This document shows positions 35,412-47,719 of a stretch of DNA of 64,000 bases, piece by piece; the stretch's first letter is position 1, and each line of letters starts with the position of its first letter. Both the position numbers and the translations under genes were made by a program. The notes below the pieces were generated by a model that was not told the origin of the DNA, did not search any database, and was given only the letters and a program-made list of their open reading frames with translations. The DNA comes from Austropuccinia psidii (taxonomy: Eukaryota > Basidiomycota > Pucciniomycetes > Pucciniales > Sphaerophragmiaceae), in NCBI GenBank assembly GCA_023105745.1, contig JALGQZ010000009.1:43615967-43679966 (forward strand). The letters are read 5' to 3'.

Positions 35412-37296
35412 TGTGGTATTCCATACCTTTTTACCAGTTTCAAGAAATATTTTGGAAATTTAAAAATTGGAAAATCAAGATCCCAATGACTAATTCAGGA
35501 AGTCACCACTCAAAGGACATGCTTAAATCACAAAAAACCCAGGAATAACATCAATAGTAGGGAGGAATGGAAGATTTGGTAGTCAGAATTGAAATATTCA
35601 ATATACTTCTATAATTAAATGAATAATAGAGGAGTCCAATCTTATGGAGTTACACAATAAAACTTACATATAAGGCTTACATGATCAACAATAGGCTTAA
35701 TACATACAGAAACTCAAGATTACATGGGAAAAGTAACATTGTAACATTATATCCACTCTAAATCCATCAAGAAGACTATATTACCAACAATTACAGTAAC
35801 CATATACAGTTCATGTGACATGAGGATCATATGAAAGTATCCAATCCAATTCAATACAGGAAAATCCACTAAAAGCTTAAAAATTACACAACAATACAGG
35901 AGCCCAAACAAGACTTATGCAGTCCACATGCATAAGATCTGGACATTACACAGCCACAGGATTATTAAAATTCAACTTAATTGAAATTCAACTAGCTGCA
36001 TGCAAGGAAAATACACTAAGCTGTAAAGGACACAGCAATTACAGTAATCAAGAATTAAAGCTCAAGAGGATATCCCCACATTACACAGCATAATCACCTG
36101 GAACTAAATAAATCTTACAAACAAATTATACATGGGCTTATTCACATTACACCATCTTCATCCTTTACTCACCAGCATTAATTCCTCAAGGCTGTGCAAG
36201 CTGACTAAAGCAGTGAAAAAGAGGAGTCATCTGATACTGTTATCAAAATTCCCACCAAACAAAAACATCTCAATCTTAATTTTGGCCAAACAAATGGTGA
36301 AAATATCTCAGTCATATGACACCATTCTCAATTTTACACACTAGCATTAATCTCTCAAGGCTGTGCAAGATTACTAATACAGTGTAGCAGATAGGTCATC
36401 TGACTTTTGTTACAAAAATCTACACCAGCAAAATTATCTCAAAGGCAAGAATAAAACTTTATGTGGAGAGCCCATGGGTACTTCTCACAACATAAAAGGA
36501 GGCCTCTCTCTCTCATTTTCTCCTCTTCTCCCCATGAATCCAATTAGTTATATACCAAGAAGGAGAATAACTATTCATCTCTTACTAGTAGGTTAATCTA
36601 GAAATTATTATTATTAAATTACACTAAATAGTGGTTTATAAATAGCTGTAGTTAACAGTAGGTCTGCCTATATTATGAATTCATCTATTAGTGAAATACT
36701 CATATTCAACAAAATATCTATATTATACTCTTCTCACTAGAAGAAAAATCTATATCATTATTATTATTATCACAAAATATATTTCTCATATTATCAAAAT
36801 TATTTACCAACAACAACTATTTAAACTATCAAGTAATATTATTAAATATTATCACTATTACTAAATTTTTCTCATATTGAGCTATCATCCATTAAAACAA
36901 AATACCTTCAACAAAGAAAACAACTTGAAATAACCACTCAGTACTATTATATCTATTATTTATTTTACTAAATTATTACTTTATTATCCAGAAATAACCT
37001 ACAAATTTATCTTTTGAAATTATTTTATCTAAATTAGTATTATTATTTTATCATTAGGCTGATTATTGAATAGTTCTGATAGAGACTGCTAAAACATCTT
37101 CTCTAGTTGTAAAGCCACAATCTTAAATATTGATTTGTGAGCTCTGTAGGGAGATTGTTTAGTATATTCAGAGGGGCAGCTAAAACACCATTAGCACCCT
37201 TGGTTACAGGATTATTTCAGCAATTCAAAACTGTTTACCTGTTATTTCCCCCTCAAGGACTTCCTTATCCAATCCCGCACTAAAAGGGGTTCCACA
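35412..37296 (+). repeat. Solo LTR of the D family inside C pol, TSD GCAC
   Basis: 1,885 bases starting TGTGGTATTCCATACC and ending GGGTTCCACA, as in D. It is flanked by GCAC on both sides (35408-35411, 37297-37300); the uninterrupted site in element B (near 45455-45465) reads GTGCATG on the opposite strand and confirms this. There is a TATA-like ATAAAAGG near 36492. It lacks the 32-bp array, so it belongs to a different D subfamily. Confidence 0.9.
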
Positions 37297-37300
37297 GCAC

Positions 37301-40300
37301 CTTATCGCATGCTTTCTAGTTTTTTGTAGCATTCCTTTAAAGCTAGCAGCTGTAGGATGTATCTCAACTAAATCTTTCCTCAAGGAATTTTGAGGTAATT
37401 TCGGATTCCATTTTTTTTCTAGAATAGCAGGAGTTTGATTGGTACTGGCATGAATGGATGTCTTATATTCCAATTCTAGTTCTGGTAAAGTAGTACACCA
37501 ATCATGGGTAAGTCCATCACAGTCTTTGAATTAAAGGCCATATGCACAAAATCTTCTTACCATATCTTCCAAGGTTTGGATCATCCTTTCAGCCAGACCA
37601 TCAGTTTGTGGGTGGTAGGCTTTATATAATGATGATTTTGTCCCAAATAGTTGGTCAAGATTTGTCCATAATGCTGAGGTGAATTTAGGATGTCTGTCAC
37701 CAATGATGTTTGTGAATATGCCAGTCCATGATATTACTCTATTCCATATCAGAAGAGCTGTATCCATGGTAGAAAGATTGTAGTCTTATTAAATCTGTCA
37801 TCAATCACTAGGCAAGAATTATAGCTTCTGTCACCTCCTGGAGGCAGGCAAGTCACTCAATCCATATGGACAATTTTTCAAGGTCTGCTGGGTTCTTGAA
37901 TCTTGATCATATTTCCAAGTCTTTTGCCAGTGGATTTATTTGCTTTTTGACATCTGTCACAGGTTTTGAAATACTCTTCAACATCTTTCTGCCACATTAG
38001 CCCCCATATGCAGCATTTTATTTTATCTCTTGTTCTGTCCTCAGACAGATGTCCTGAGAAAGGGCTGTGATGGAATTCTTTAAGTACAATATTGATTAAG
38101 GACATGTCCACAAATTTCATTACACATGTATGCTTAGTTCTGTGGTAAATTATACCATACAGTAAGTGGAATCTTCCTTCATCATATGATTTTCTCCATA
38201 TCTCATCTAAGGCATGTATCAAAGAATTTTCTTTACAGTCCTTAGTCAGTAATTGGCATAAAATGCTACAATTTTATCCTGAGTATAACTGTTTATTACC
38301 TCCTCAAAGAAGGTGGTGTTCAGGTCTGTAACACTGATTCCTTCTATGAGGATTTGTGGGGAAGCTTCCTCTGTAACATAAGCAGGATTATCAATATTAT
38401 TTGGTAATGGCCATCTGCTCAGTCCATCTGCATTTTTATGAATATTCCCATCTTTTTGAACAATGGTCATATTGCCCCTATACTCTTGTATGGCTATTTG
38501 CCATCTGAGCATATGCCTGTTAGGAGTCTTCATGTTTAAAAGTGACTTAACAGAGGTACAATCCGTTATTACTTCAAAAACACATCCTTCCAGAAAGTAG
38601 TTTAGCTTTTCCAAGGCCCAGACAAGGCATAAGCACTCCATTTGAATGGCTCCATATCTGGCTTCGGTTGGTTTAATTTGCCTGGATATGAAGCATATGG
38701 GTCCTTCCACAGGTTTATCATTGATAATATGGACTTGATTAAGTGCATCACCAAGCCCATCCCCTGATGCATCAATATAAAACTTAAAATGCAGCTTAAA
38801 GTCTGGCATCAGTAAGGGTGGAGCAGTGGTCAAGGCTTGTCTCAAAGATTCCCAGGCTTTGACTCTGTCAGAAGTCATTTCAAATACTGTGTCTTTGTCA
38901 CATAATTTATAAAGAGATCTTGCTATGGATTCAAAATCTTCAATGTGCTGCCTGTAATATCCTGCAAGCCCCAAAAATGACTTAATTTCTTTCTTGTTCT
39001 GGGGCATGGGTTTCAGAAATACTGCTTAAAACTTGTTTTTGTCAATTCCAAGGGATAAACCAGATACTACATGTCCCAGTGCTTTAAGTTCTTTCAATCC
39101 AAAATGGCATTTCTTTAAAGAAATTTTCATGTTGAAAAATTGGATTCTTGTCAAAACTCTGGATAATCTGTACATATGTTCTTCCAAAGTGCTGGAACAG
39201 ACAATAATATTGTCATTGTAAATTATTAACCATCCTTTTGAAAGTTCTTCAAGGAGGATTTCATTCATCATTCTTTGAAAGTGTGAAGTTGCATTCTTGA
39301 TAGCAAAAGGCATCCTCAAATCTTCATATACTCCACAATGAGCAATAATTCTCAAGTATTTTCTTGCCATTGGTGTCACTAAATTCTGAGGAAATGATTT
39401 AAGGGTATCCATAGTGGATATATACACTGCTTGAGATATCTGGGTAGGGGCATTGGGTACCTGTTTGGAACAGTGTAAGTGTTCAGAGCTCTAAAGTCCC
39501 CAACCATCCTAGATTTTCCATTATGCCATACCACTATGACTGGTGTAGTTATTTCTACTTCCTCATTATGGCCAACCTTTCTTATCACACCAAGGTCTAG
39601 AATTTCTTTAATATGAATTTCCAGAGCTTCTCTTGATTTAGGAATTGCTTGAATTGCAGGTCTTCTTAAGAGTGGTGGATAAGGTCTCTCAATATTAAGG
39701 ATGATTTCAACTTCATGCTTAACAATTTTCCCCAAATGTTCTTTGTCTGATGCAAATGCTTATTTGTGGTCATATAAAAGGCCATAAAGTTCATTTTCCT
39801 GACTATGATTCAGATGAAGGCTTATATCAGCTTCATTTAACTGTTCAGATTTGAATCTTTCCAGCTCTAAGTTTATTGGTGCTACTTTACGTACTGTAAT
39901 TTGTCTTTTGAATGGTAAAAAGTCAAATTTTTGACGTTTATTGTCTCCAATAGTAAGGTATCTGTCTTTGTTGTTATGCAAATCTATCCCATACATGATT
40001 AAATAGTCATTTCCAAATATAAAGTGGGTACTAAAGCAATTTTACATAACAACAAATTCAACAGTGATTCTTGAATTTCCATTAATATGTGTAAATATGA
40101 CATTGGTCTAAAAGATTCCCAATTATTTCATTGAATTCCTTGCACTATTGAATTTTATTCCATCAATTGGTAAAAATTGGTCTTCAAAATTTGGTACACA
40201 AGTCTTAAGAAAAGATTTACCAAAACAAGAGCAGAAGGCTCCTGGGTCAAGTAAAGGTTTAGTGGGTTTGTTGTCAGTTACTACTTCTGTTATACAGAGG

Positions 40301-40525
40301 TTACCAGCTGTATAACCTTTTCCCCTGTTTGGTTTGGTTTTCATAAGTTGTGCCTCTTGAATTTTTGGAAAATCAAGTTGACCATTGCTTAATTGTGGCA
40401 AGTGGGAATAATATTCCATGATGTCAAAAGTGGCATTGATATTTTCTATATCTTTTGAATATTCAGAAAATATTGATGACTTATCATCTGAATTTTCTCC
40501 AATTAGATTATCCTCTTTTTCAACA
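37301..40525 (-). pseudogene. pol: Element C pol: protease, RT, RNase H, integrase
   Basis: Minus strand, in order: protease with LLDPGAFCS (near 40245), linker, RT (about 39730-39030) with altered box IIYNDNIIV (YIDD to YNDN, so inactive), RNase H (about 38780-38420), integrase zinc finger (HH...CDRCQK, about 38080-37920), integrase core (HMD near 37862, IGDRHPKF near 37697, QTDGLAERM near 37595). Frame changes occur near 39400, 38240 and between 37870 and 37780, and several stops are present. Its intact segments are the template by which the three pieces of element B can be joined. Confidence 0.92.
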
Positions 40526-42670
40526 TCAGGTTCCTTTCAATGTCAATTTCATGATTTTCCCTGTCTTTGGACATTTATTGGCTTCATGGGTGGTTCTTTG
40601 GCAAATATGGCACTTTCTGATTATATCTGCAGATTTATACTTAACATTATTAAAATTTTCTTTGGAATTTTTGTCCACAGAATCTTTCCAAGGTGTATTA
40701 AACCTTGTTTTGATATTCACGCTACTAGAACTAATTCTGGTTCTGGTGGTTACTTCTTCTAATATCTTAATAATATCTTCTGCCAAAGATTGTTCAGTAG
40801 TCCTGCTTTTGACAGCATGCCCTAAGTCACCTCCACTTTTTCTCAGGATCTTTCTGTGGATCATAAATTCTGACATGTCAGCATACAATGCTGTTAATCT
40901 GTCTTTTTGTTGGCAAAACCATGGTAAAGCTTTGTCTTTATCAGCATTAAATTTGGAAGATTCAAAGGCTGTTTCCACTTTAAACCTCCAAGAATCATTG
41001 GCCCATTTTTTCATAATTTGGGGTTTCCACCAAGTCCAACTTTGGCGTTCATGTGCTTGTCTTAATTTGATATACCATCTGTGAGTTGATCTAGTAAACA
41101 AGGTGTTAAATTTTGCTGTTACCAATCTTTCTGGTAATTCAAAATCTTCTTTAATCATGTAAATATCTCTGATGAATTCCATATGGTCATATTCTCCTTC
41201 ACCACTGAAGTGAGGCCATTCTTTAAGCTTTGGTCCTTCTTTCAGGAATTCTTGGCCCATTGATAGTTCCAAGTTATGAAAAGAAGTGCAAAATTCATTT
41301 TTTAATTGTGAGTTTTCAAAATACAATACTTATGGATTTGGAATTCTTGTGCCCTCATTGTTATTCAAAGGTGTAGACATTCTTGGTAAGGTGTGAAGTA
41401 ATTGTTCAATATTTTTCATTTTACTATTGTTACATATTTGGGAATTTCTGAATTCATGTTGTAAGCTTTGTATTGAATTTATTACATTAGTTTTATGATT
41501 ATCTTCTGTTTGTGTTAATTATTGCCATAGTTCTGTTTTTCTAGTATTATCAGAGGTGATCTGATTCAATTTCATTGTTAATCTTTATATTTCCTCTTGT
41601 GAGGTGTCAAAACACTTTTTCAAGGCAATTGTATATGTCTTTAATTCAGTAAGTGATTTTGAAATATTCTCAAGAACACTTTTATTCTCCTCTTTGATAG
41701 TATGTATGGCTAGTTTTATTCTTGTTTGAATTATGTCATCAATATTAAACTTAGAATTATTGTCTGTTAATTCTTTAATAATGGCAGATTGTTCATTTAT
41801 CTTATTGCCAAAGGAATTTTCATTATTAGAAGTTTTAATTTTTCCTTAAAACTTCCTCAAAACAAATAAGTGTTTCATTTATTTGGCTCAGACTTAAGCT
41901 GTTTGTTTTAAGATTGCTACAAATGGATGAATTTTTATCAGAAACATGAGTTTTTACATCATTCAAGCTTCATAAAACTCTTGGAGGGAATCAAAGATAT
42001 CAGAAATTATTTCTGATATTTTAATCTGGCTTCCTCCTTTTTCTTTAATTCAATCATTTTTCTGGACATCTGAAATACATTTTCCATGCCATCCTGCTGA
42101 ATCTTTGGGATTCTGTAGCCCTTGCTGTAATTTTTTGTGGCTGGTGCCTTGCCTTTGCCCTTGTTAGGAGCTTGTGGATGCTTTTTCATGCTGGAATTGC
42201 TGCTTCTGGCTATTGGGGCTGTTTTTGGCACCTGCTTTGGTGGTGGTGGGTTGTTTTTCCTCCAATCTTCTGTTAAAGGAATCATGTTCTTCTTTTCCAT
42301 CAATGGATTCCATCCATTGAGTAACTTGCAATTATTGGGATGGCTCAGGAATTTTCTCACAGCCAGGTAAGAGTTCATGCAGCTTTTACACAGATATGCA
42401 AGGATCTGGTACTCTTTGTGCTGCAATGCATTTTTGTAAGAATTCTGGCTGGCTTTGTAAATGTCCACTGAGGCTTCTTGTGGCAGTGTCAGCTCTTTTT
42501 GAAGGTAAAACAGTATTATCAGCTTCAGAATGACATAATTTATTAATTTGGGAGTCATCAACTGACACTTGTCCTTCTGTAACTGTTTGGCTTCTGCCAT
42601 AATCATGTCTATGACCTTTTTGGGAGCTGCTTGAGGGGTTATAGCTGGCTGCTGATCTGGTTGAAGGCAT
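40526..42670 (-). pseudogene. gag: Element C gag with zinc knuckle
   Basis: Start at ATG 42670 (MPSTRSAASYNPSSSSQK). The N-terminal region is disordered and Ser/Gln-rich, with stops at about 42386 and at three more points before 42000. A long coiled-coil region follows (about 42000-41330), then the Gag core (FSGEGEYDHMEFI...WYIKLRQAHERQSW, about 41230-40850) and the CCHC zinc knuckle CHICQRTTHEANKC (about 40620-40570). The frame then shifts into the protease region near 40530, so Gag and Pol were probably one polyprotein. The N-terminal 650 bases overlap a second, undamaged frame. Confidence 0.85.
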
Positions 42671-42998
42671 ATTTTATGATTAAAAAGCTTAAAATAGTAA
42701 TTGTACATCAAAAAACTTACTATTTGCCAGATTCTTTGCTTTCTGAAGGGTATTACTTATGTTCAAGTTAATTAATTCAGAAGAAATTGGTTCAGGTTGA
42801 TTATTCTGAGCTATAATAACTGTACTATTATGGTCAGAATTCACAGTACTTTCAGGAATAATGCTTGTAACTGTTGAGGCTGTTTCAATATTTTCTTGTC
42901 TTACCACGTTGTCAGACACTAAAATTAATGAAAAAACCAATTGATTAAGTAAGAAAAGATTTTTGTCAAGAGATAAATGAAAAAAATAAATCCTCACT
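42007..42998 (-). CDS. Element C spliced accessory ORF overlapping gag (predicted)
   Basis: Same plan as in element E. Donor A|GTGAGG at 42998/42997 and acceptor TTTTAG|TG at 42919/42918; the join creates ATG (MSDNVVRQEN). Exon 2 is 42918-42721. Intron 2, 42720-42657, is 64 bases, GTAAGT...ACCAG, phase 1. Exon 3 is 42656-42007. Spliced length is 849 bases, 282 residues, without a stop. The gag ATG (42670) lies inside intron 2, 11 bases before the acceptor. Exon 3 holds a hydrophobic stretch (KLINYVILKLIILFYL) and LLNGWNPLMEKKNMIPL, then a Pro/Lys-rich tail ending KKKEEARLKYQK. It is intact although the overlapping gag frame has four stops here. Confidence 0.62.
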
Positions 42999-42999
42999 T

Positions 43000-43141
43000 A
43001 TAATATGAAAAAGGTTATTTTTTATGGTTTTTTTTATTATAAGTATTTTCATATGTTTTTAAGAATCTTCAATATAAGAAAAAATACTTAAAAAGAGAAA
43101 AGATTAAGTCACAGGTAGAATATCACAGCTGGGCCCCCAAA
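43000..43141 (-). other. Element C leader and primer-binding region
   Basis: Minus strand: TTTGGGGGCCCAGCTGTG directly after the 5' LTR, comparable to TTTTGGGGGCCTGG in E. TGGGGGCC would pair with the CCA end of a primer tRNA; which tRNA I cannot say. An ATG near 43055 opens a short frame that reads into the predicted donor at 42998 in phase. Confidence 0.6.
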
Positions 43142-44949
43142 TGTAAGGTGTGGATATGAAATGTTGATTGAAAATCAAGTACTTTTCCTGTCCTCAAAAT
43201 TTGTATAAGGTAAGAAATGATCCAAAATAGTATGAAATAGTAATTTTAAGAGAAAACACACCACCTTTGTTGTTCTTAGGTTTCTAAGTATAAAACAATA
43301 ATATTATAAAGATTTATTGTTTTACCAACAATAAAGATTTTTCCAAAAATATTCTACAAGAGATATTTAAGGCTACCAAAGAAATTTCTTCAAGAGCAAT
43401 TTAAATTAAAATTAATTGAGGAAATAGCTGAAATCAATTAATTGAAGAACAAACCCTTTAAAAAGATATTTAAAGAGAAAACATTCCCAAAAGTGACCAG
43501 AGTGAATTTGAAAACAAAGTGACAAAGTCAACAGTGACAAAAGATGCTTTAATTCACTTTTGGGGTGGTTGAAGGGGTAAAATGATTATAAGAGCTACAA
43601 ACAATGATTATAATGATTTTTCACATGGTTAAAAGGCTCAAAATGATTTTAAAAGGGTGTTTGGAATCTTCCATTGATTGGCTTAACAGTGTTTAAACAA
43701 ATTATAAAAGGAAAAGATTCTAACATGAAGAGAAAAGTGGGGAAAAGAAGACATTCTTTTATAGCCATAAATTTTCTTACTCCAAAAGTAAAATTTACTC
43801 TTGTCTGTCGTGAAAAACACTCTGACAACAGAAAAGCCAATTATGGCATCATTGAACCCTGGTTTAGACCAAAAAAGGACTTTTTTTGCCATTTTAGACC
43901 CTTAAATGAGCCATTACTATAGTAATACCTGGTCTAGAGCCTTCAAAAACACGTCAGAATGTGTGTAAGAGCTGTAGAAACTACGTAAGGCTGTTTTTGA
44001 GAAGATTGTTTTAACTTAAGGATAGTTTTACCCTCCTGGCAACAGTTAAAACTTCCCTGGTTGGTATCAAAACCTCATCATCAAATGAGTCACAGACCCT
44101 GTGACTCAATTCCAGGCCAAAAGTGTTGCACCTTTGCGTGGAGTTTGACATCCACCACCTGTCGGCAAGGACTTTGGGTGTCTGGCTCCCCTTGGAGCTA
44201 GAGTACCTTTTCCCCCCCAGAATTAATCTTTCCAATTTATTTTTTCACTAATTCCTCATCATGTAATACACTTGTAATTTACGCATACAATTTAATTGAG
44301 TTTTTACAGTACACAACTGTAATAATTGATACCTCATATGTAAATTACAGTTCACTTACATAATACACGCACACATTTTGACATTTCAATTGATAATACT
44401 TCAATTCCTAATAACTTCTAAACTACACACAACACCTCAATTTTAACACAAAAATTGATGGTTAACACCACATGTGGTGCGAATTATATTATGGTTTGGA
44501 GTATTTTCAACTTTTGTACAGAAAATACTAAAAACCTAATTTAAGCTTATTTGGAGTTGAGTTACCAAAATTTTGCCCAGAGGTGACCCCACCTTATTTT
44601 TTATGAGGAATCCAATGGTGAAGTAATTTTATTAATTTTATTTATTGTATAAAAATCTATAATATATCTTATGTAACATTTTACCAAAAATATTTTAATT
44701 TCATTAATTTTATTAAAAATTCATTTATTACTTAAGTTTTTCAAGTAAAAAAGCAATTTCACAATTTTTTAAAAATTTAATGTAATTTCTATTTTAAATT
44801 ATAATTAAATTTGTATTTTTGTATATGAATTTGTATTTCTATTTTAATTTTTATTTTGATAATGTAAATAAAATTATTTTATTTTTATTTATATCTTGTT
44901 TTGTTATTTGTGGAATTTTGGGTATATGAAAATACCTCTAAGGCTCACA
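43142..44949 (-). repeat. Element C 5' LTR
   Basis: 1,808 uninterrupted bases. On the minus strand TGTGAGCCTTAGAGGTATTT to CACACCTTACA. The outer end abuts the ACTCC duplication (44950-44954). It is the undamaged reference for the 3' LTR that D split. The ends are similar in both orientations (TGTAAGG...GCTCACA also reads TG...CA), so direction was decided from the primer site, polypurine tract and coding strand. Confidence 0.93.
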
Positions 44950-44954
44950 ACTCC

Positions 44955-45972
44955 AATATTTTTGCTATGTCACAAAGATGATACAGCCATGGATACAGCT
45001 CTTCTGATATGGAATAGAGTAGTATCATGGACTGGCATATTCACAAACATCATTAGTGAAAGGAATCTCAAATTCACCTCATCACTGTGGACAAACCTTC
45101 ATGAATTGTTTGGAAAAAAGTTATCCTTCTCTACAGCTTACCACCCACAAGCTGATGGTCTAGCTGAAAGAATAATCTAATCTTTGGAAGACATGGTCAG
45201 AAGAGTCTGTGCATATGGCCTACAATCTAAAGATTGTTATGGCTTCACCCATTATTGGTGTACACGTTTACCTAAACTAGAATTGGCATATAAAACATCC
45301 ATTCATTCCAGTACCAATCAAACTCCTGCTATTCTAGAAAAAGGATGGAATCCCAGATTACTCCCAGATTCCTTGAGGAAAGGTTTAGTTGAGATACATC
45401 CTACAGCTGCTAGCTTTAAAGAAATGCTAGACAAAACTAGAAAGCATGCAATAAGGTGCATGGAAGACTCTTTTGCATATTCTAAGGACAAATGGGACAA
45501 GTCACATGCCACTCCAGATTTCAAACTGGGAGATTTAGTAATTGTATCCACCACTAAATTCAATAACATCAAAGGATATAAAAAGATCAAAGACTCCTTT
45601 GCAGTACCTTCTTTTATTAAATCCCTCCATGGAGGAAATGCTGTTGAAGTATAATTATCTTAGAAACTCAGTAATAAGCATCCTACATTTACAATAAGCT
45701 TAATAAAGTCATATAAATCTAGTGATGCTAAATGATTTCCTTTGAGAAATAAAGTTCCCCAGCACATACCTCCTGTTGAACCATCTCGTACTAAGAAAGA
45801 TACCAAAGCTCTCAAAGAAATAAATTCAAGAACGAAGAAAGTAAGGGAATACCTTGTCACGTACAGTGACCCAACTTGTGAAGATAAACATTTGGCAGAA
45901 AAGGACATACCTGAATCTACCAAGGTTCCCAGAAGGTTCAGAAACACTAAATATAACAATATTACAAAGTAA
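44955..45972 (+). pseudogene. pol: Element B pol, part 3: integrase core and C-terminus
   Basis: Resumes B pol after C. The integrase core has DTAMDTALLIWNRVVSW, then IISERNLKF where the second catalytic Asp is Glu, and QADGLAERI with the catalytic Glu. It is followed by the C-terminal domain and a chromodomain-like end (VREYLVTYSDPTCEDKHLAEKD). All in frame 1 with stops at 45178, 45652, 45661 and near 45733; final TAA at 45970. Confidence 0.9.
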
Positions 45973-45977
45973 TATTC

Positions 45978-45996
45978 TTTTTTTAGGGGGAGGGAA
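45978..45996 (+). promoter_or_regulatory. Element B polypurine tract
   Basis: CTTTTTTTAGGGGGAGGGAA directly before TGTGAGCC. It is the same tract as in element C. Confidence 0.8.
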
Positions 45997-47685
45997 TGTG
46001 AGCCTTATTAAAATTTTAATTATAATTTAAAATTGAAATTACTTTCAAATTTAAAATTTTCAAAATAAATTTCTCTTCAAACAAATTAAGTAAAAATGAA
46101 TTTTGATCAGAAATGTTAAAATTAAAATATTTCTAGAAAAAAGTTAAATGAAAATTATTCTAAATTTTTATCATTTTAATTATAATTTAAAATTGAAATT
46201 ACTTTCAAATTTAAAAATTTTAAAATACATTTTTCTTGAAAAAATTAAGCAAAAATGAATTTTTATCAAAAATGTTAAAATTAAAATATTTCTAGAAAAA
46301 AGTTAAATGAGAATTATTCTAAATTTTTATCCAATAAATAAACATATGAAAATTATTTTACTATTGGATTCCTCATTAAAAATAAGGTGGGGTCACCTCT
46401 GGGTAAAATTTCTGTAACTCAACTCTAAATAAGCTTAAATTAAGTCTTTAGTATTTTATGTAAAAAAGTTGAAAATCCTCAAAACCTCATATTTATTCAC
46501 ATCAAGTGTGGCTTTAACCATCAATTTTTGTATTAAAATTAAGGTTTTTTGTGTAGCTTAGAAGCTATGAGGAATTGAAGCATTTTCAATTGAAATGTCA
46601 AAATGTGAACCTGTATTACATAAGTGAGCTTTCATTTACACATGAGGTATCAATTCTTAAAGTTGAGTACTTTAAAAGCTCAATTTAATTACATATGTAA
46701 ATTACAAGTATAATACATCATGAGGAATGAAACAAAAAATAAATTGGAAATGTTGACTCTGGGGGGGAAGGGATTGTTGCTCTAAGGGAGAGCCAGACCC
46801 CCAAATTCATTGCTGACAGGCGTGATATGTCAAAATCCATGCAAAGTTTCATACCTTTTGAAGTGGAATTCAGTCAAAGGTCCTGTGACTCAATTGATGA
46901 TGAGGTTTTGATACCAACCAGGGAAGTTTTAACTGTTTTCAAGGGGGTAAACTTACCCTTAAGTTAAGAAAATCATAGTGAAAACAGTTTCAAATGGTTT
47001 TGAAGTCTTAAAACCAGGTATTACTATGGCAATGGCTGATTTACGGGTCCAAAATGGCTGAAACCAGCCTTTTTTTTGTCTAAAACAGGGTTCAATGATG
47101 CCATAATTATATTTTCTATTTTCAAGGTGTCTTTTAAAACTGACAAGAGTAAATTTTACTTTTGGAGTAAGAAAATTGGTGGCTATAAAAGAATGTCTTC
47201 TTTGCCCCACTTTTCTTTTAAACACATGAAAAAATCATTATAGTCATTTTTACCCTTGAACCACCCATGAGCGAATTAAAGCATCTTTGTTCACTGCTAA
47301 ATTTGTCACTTTGTTTGAAAATTCACTCTGGTCTCTTGTGAGCATGGTTGTTTTAAAAATATTTTTAAAGACTTTGTTCTTATGTTAATTTCCTGCAGCT
47401 CTTGGCTCAATTAATTTCAATTGAAAATGCCCTTGAAGAAATTTTCCTTGTAGCCTTAAATATCTATTGTAGAGCATTTTTGGATAAATGTTTATTGTTG
47501 GTAAAACACTAAATCTTCATAATATTATTGTTTTATACTTCTAAAGTTAATAAAAATAAATTTGGCGCCTTTTATCTTAAAAATATTGTATTGTAAGATT
47601 TTTTAATCATATTGTACCTCATACAAATTTTGAGGACAGGAAAAGTACTTGATTTTCAATCAAAGTTTCACACCCACACCTTATA
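45997..47685 (+). repeat. Element B 3' LTR
   Basis: About 1,689 bases from TGTGAGCCTTATT to CCCACACCTTATA. It is the reverse complement of the C LTR type, with an internal near-duplication of about 110 bases (46000-46150 and 46180-46330). The last base pair has changed from CA to TA. It abuts element H sequence at 47686, where GGAAC is the expected target duplication. Confidence 0.88.
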
Positions 47686-47719
47686 GGAACTTACTTTCAT
47701 AAATTCTACTCCCCACCAA

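Larger units (their letters stand above)
12400..44949 (-). mobile_element. Element C: Ty3/gypsy retrotransposon carrying D and a solo LTR
   Basis: Flanked by perfect ACTCC duplications (12395-12399 and 44950-44954). On the minus strand: 5' LTR 43142-44949, primer-site region TTTGGGGGCCCAGCTG just after it, spliced accessory ORF and gag (about 40526-42998), pol (34895-40525), polypurine tract (34871-34890) and 3' LTR (12400-12744 plus 33410-34870). D sits inside the 3' LTR, and a D-family solo LTR sits inside pol. Without these insertions C would be about 10 kb. Confidence 0.93.
8454..47685 (+). mobile_element. Element B: Ty3/gypsy retrotransposon, split by A, a solo LTR and C
   Basis: Only pol and the 3' LTR are in the window. 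Pol pieces at 8454-9982, 11915-12399 and 44955-45972 join into one continuous Pol once the solo LTR (9983-11909) and element C (12400-44949) are removed. The piece at 8454 begins in the protease-RT linker, where A inserted. The 3' LTR (45997-47685) ends against the 3' noncoding part of element H; the 5 bases after it are GGAAC. B and C are the same family: their proteins align along the whole shared length, and both have LTRs of the TGTGAGCC...CACACCTTA type. Confidence 0.9.

Noticed and set aside
40455..41084. Long plus-strand ORF (209 residues) opposite C gag
   Set aside because: Antisense shadow of the Gag core, which carries the conserved motifs; composition is that of reverse-translated Gag.
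43142..44949. Reading the C LTR as plus-oriented because it also reads TG...CA
   Set aside because: Primer-site region, polypurine tract and gag/pol order all place the 5' LTR here on the minus strand.
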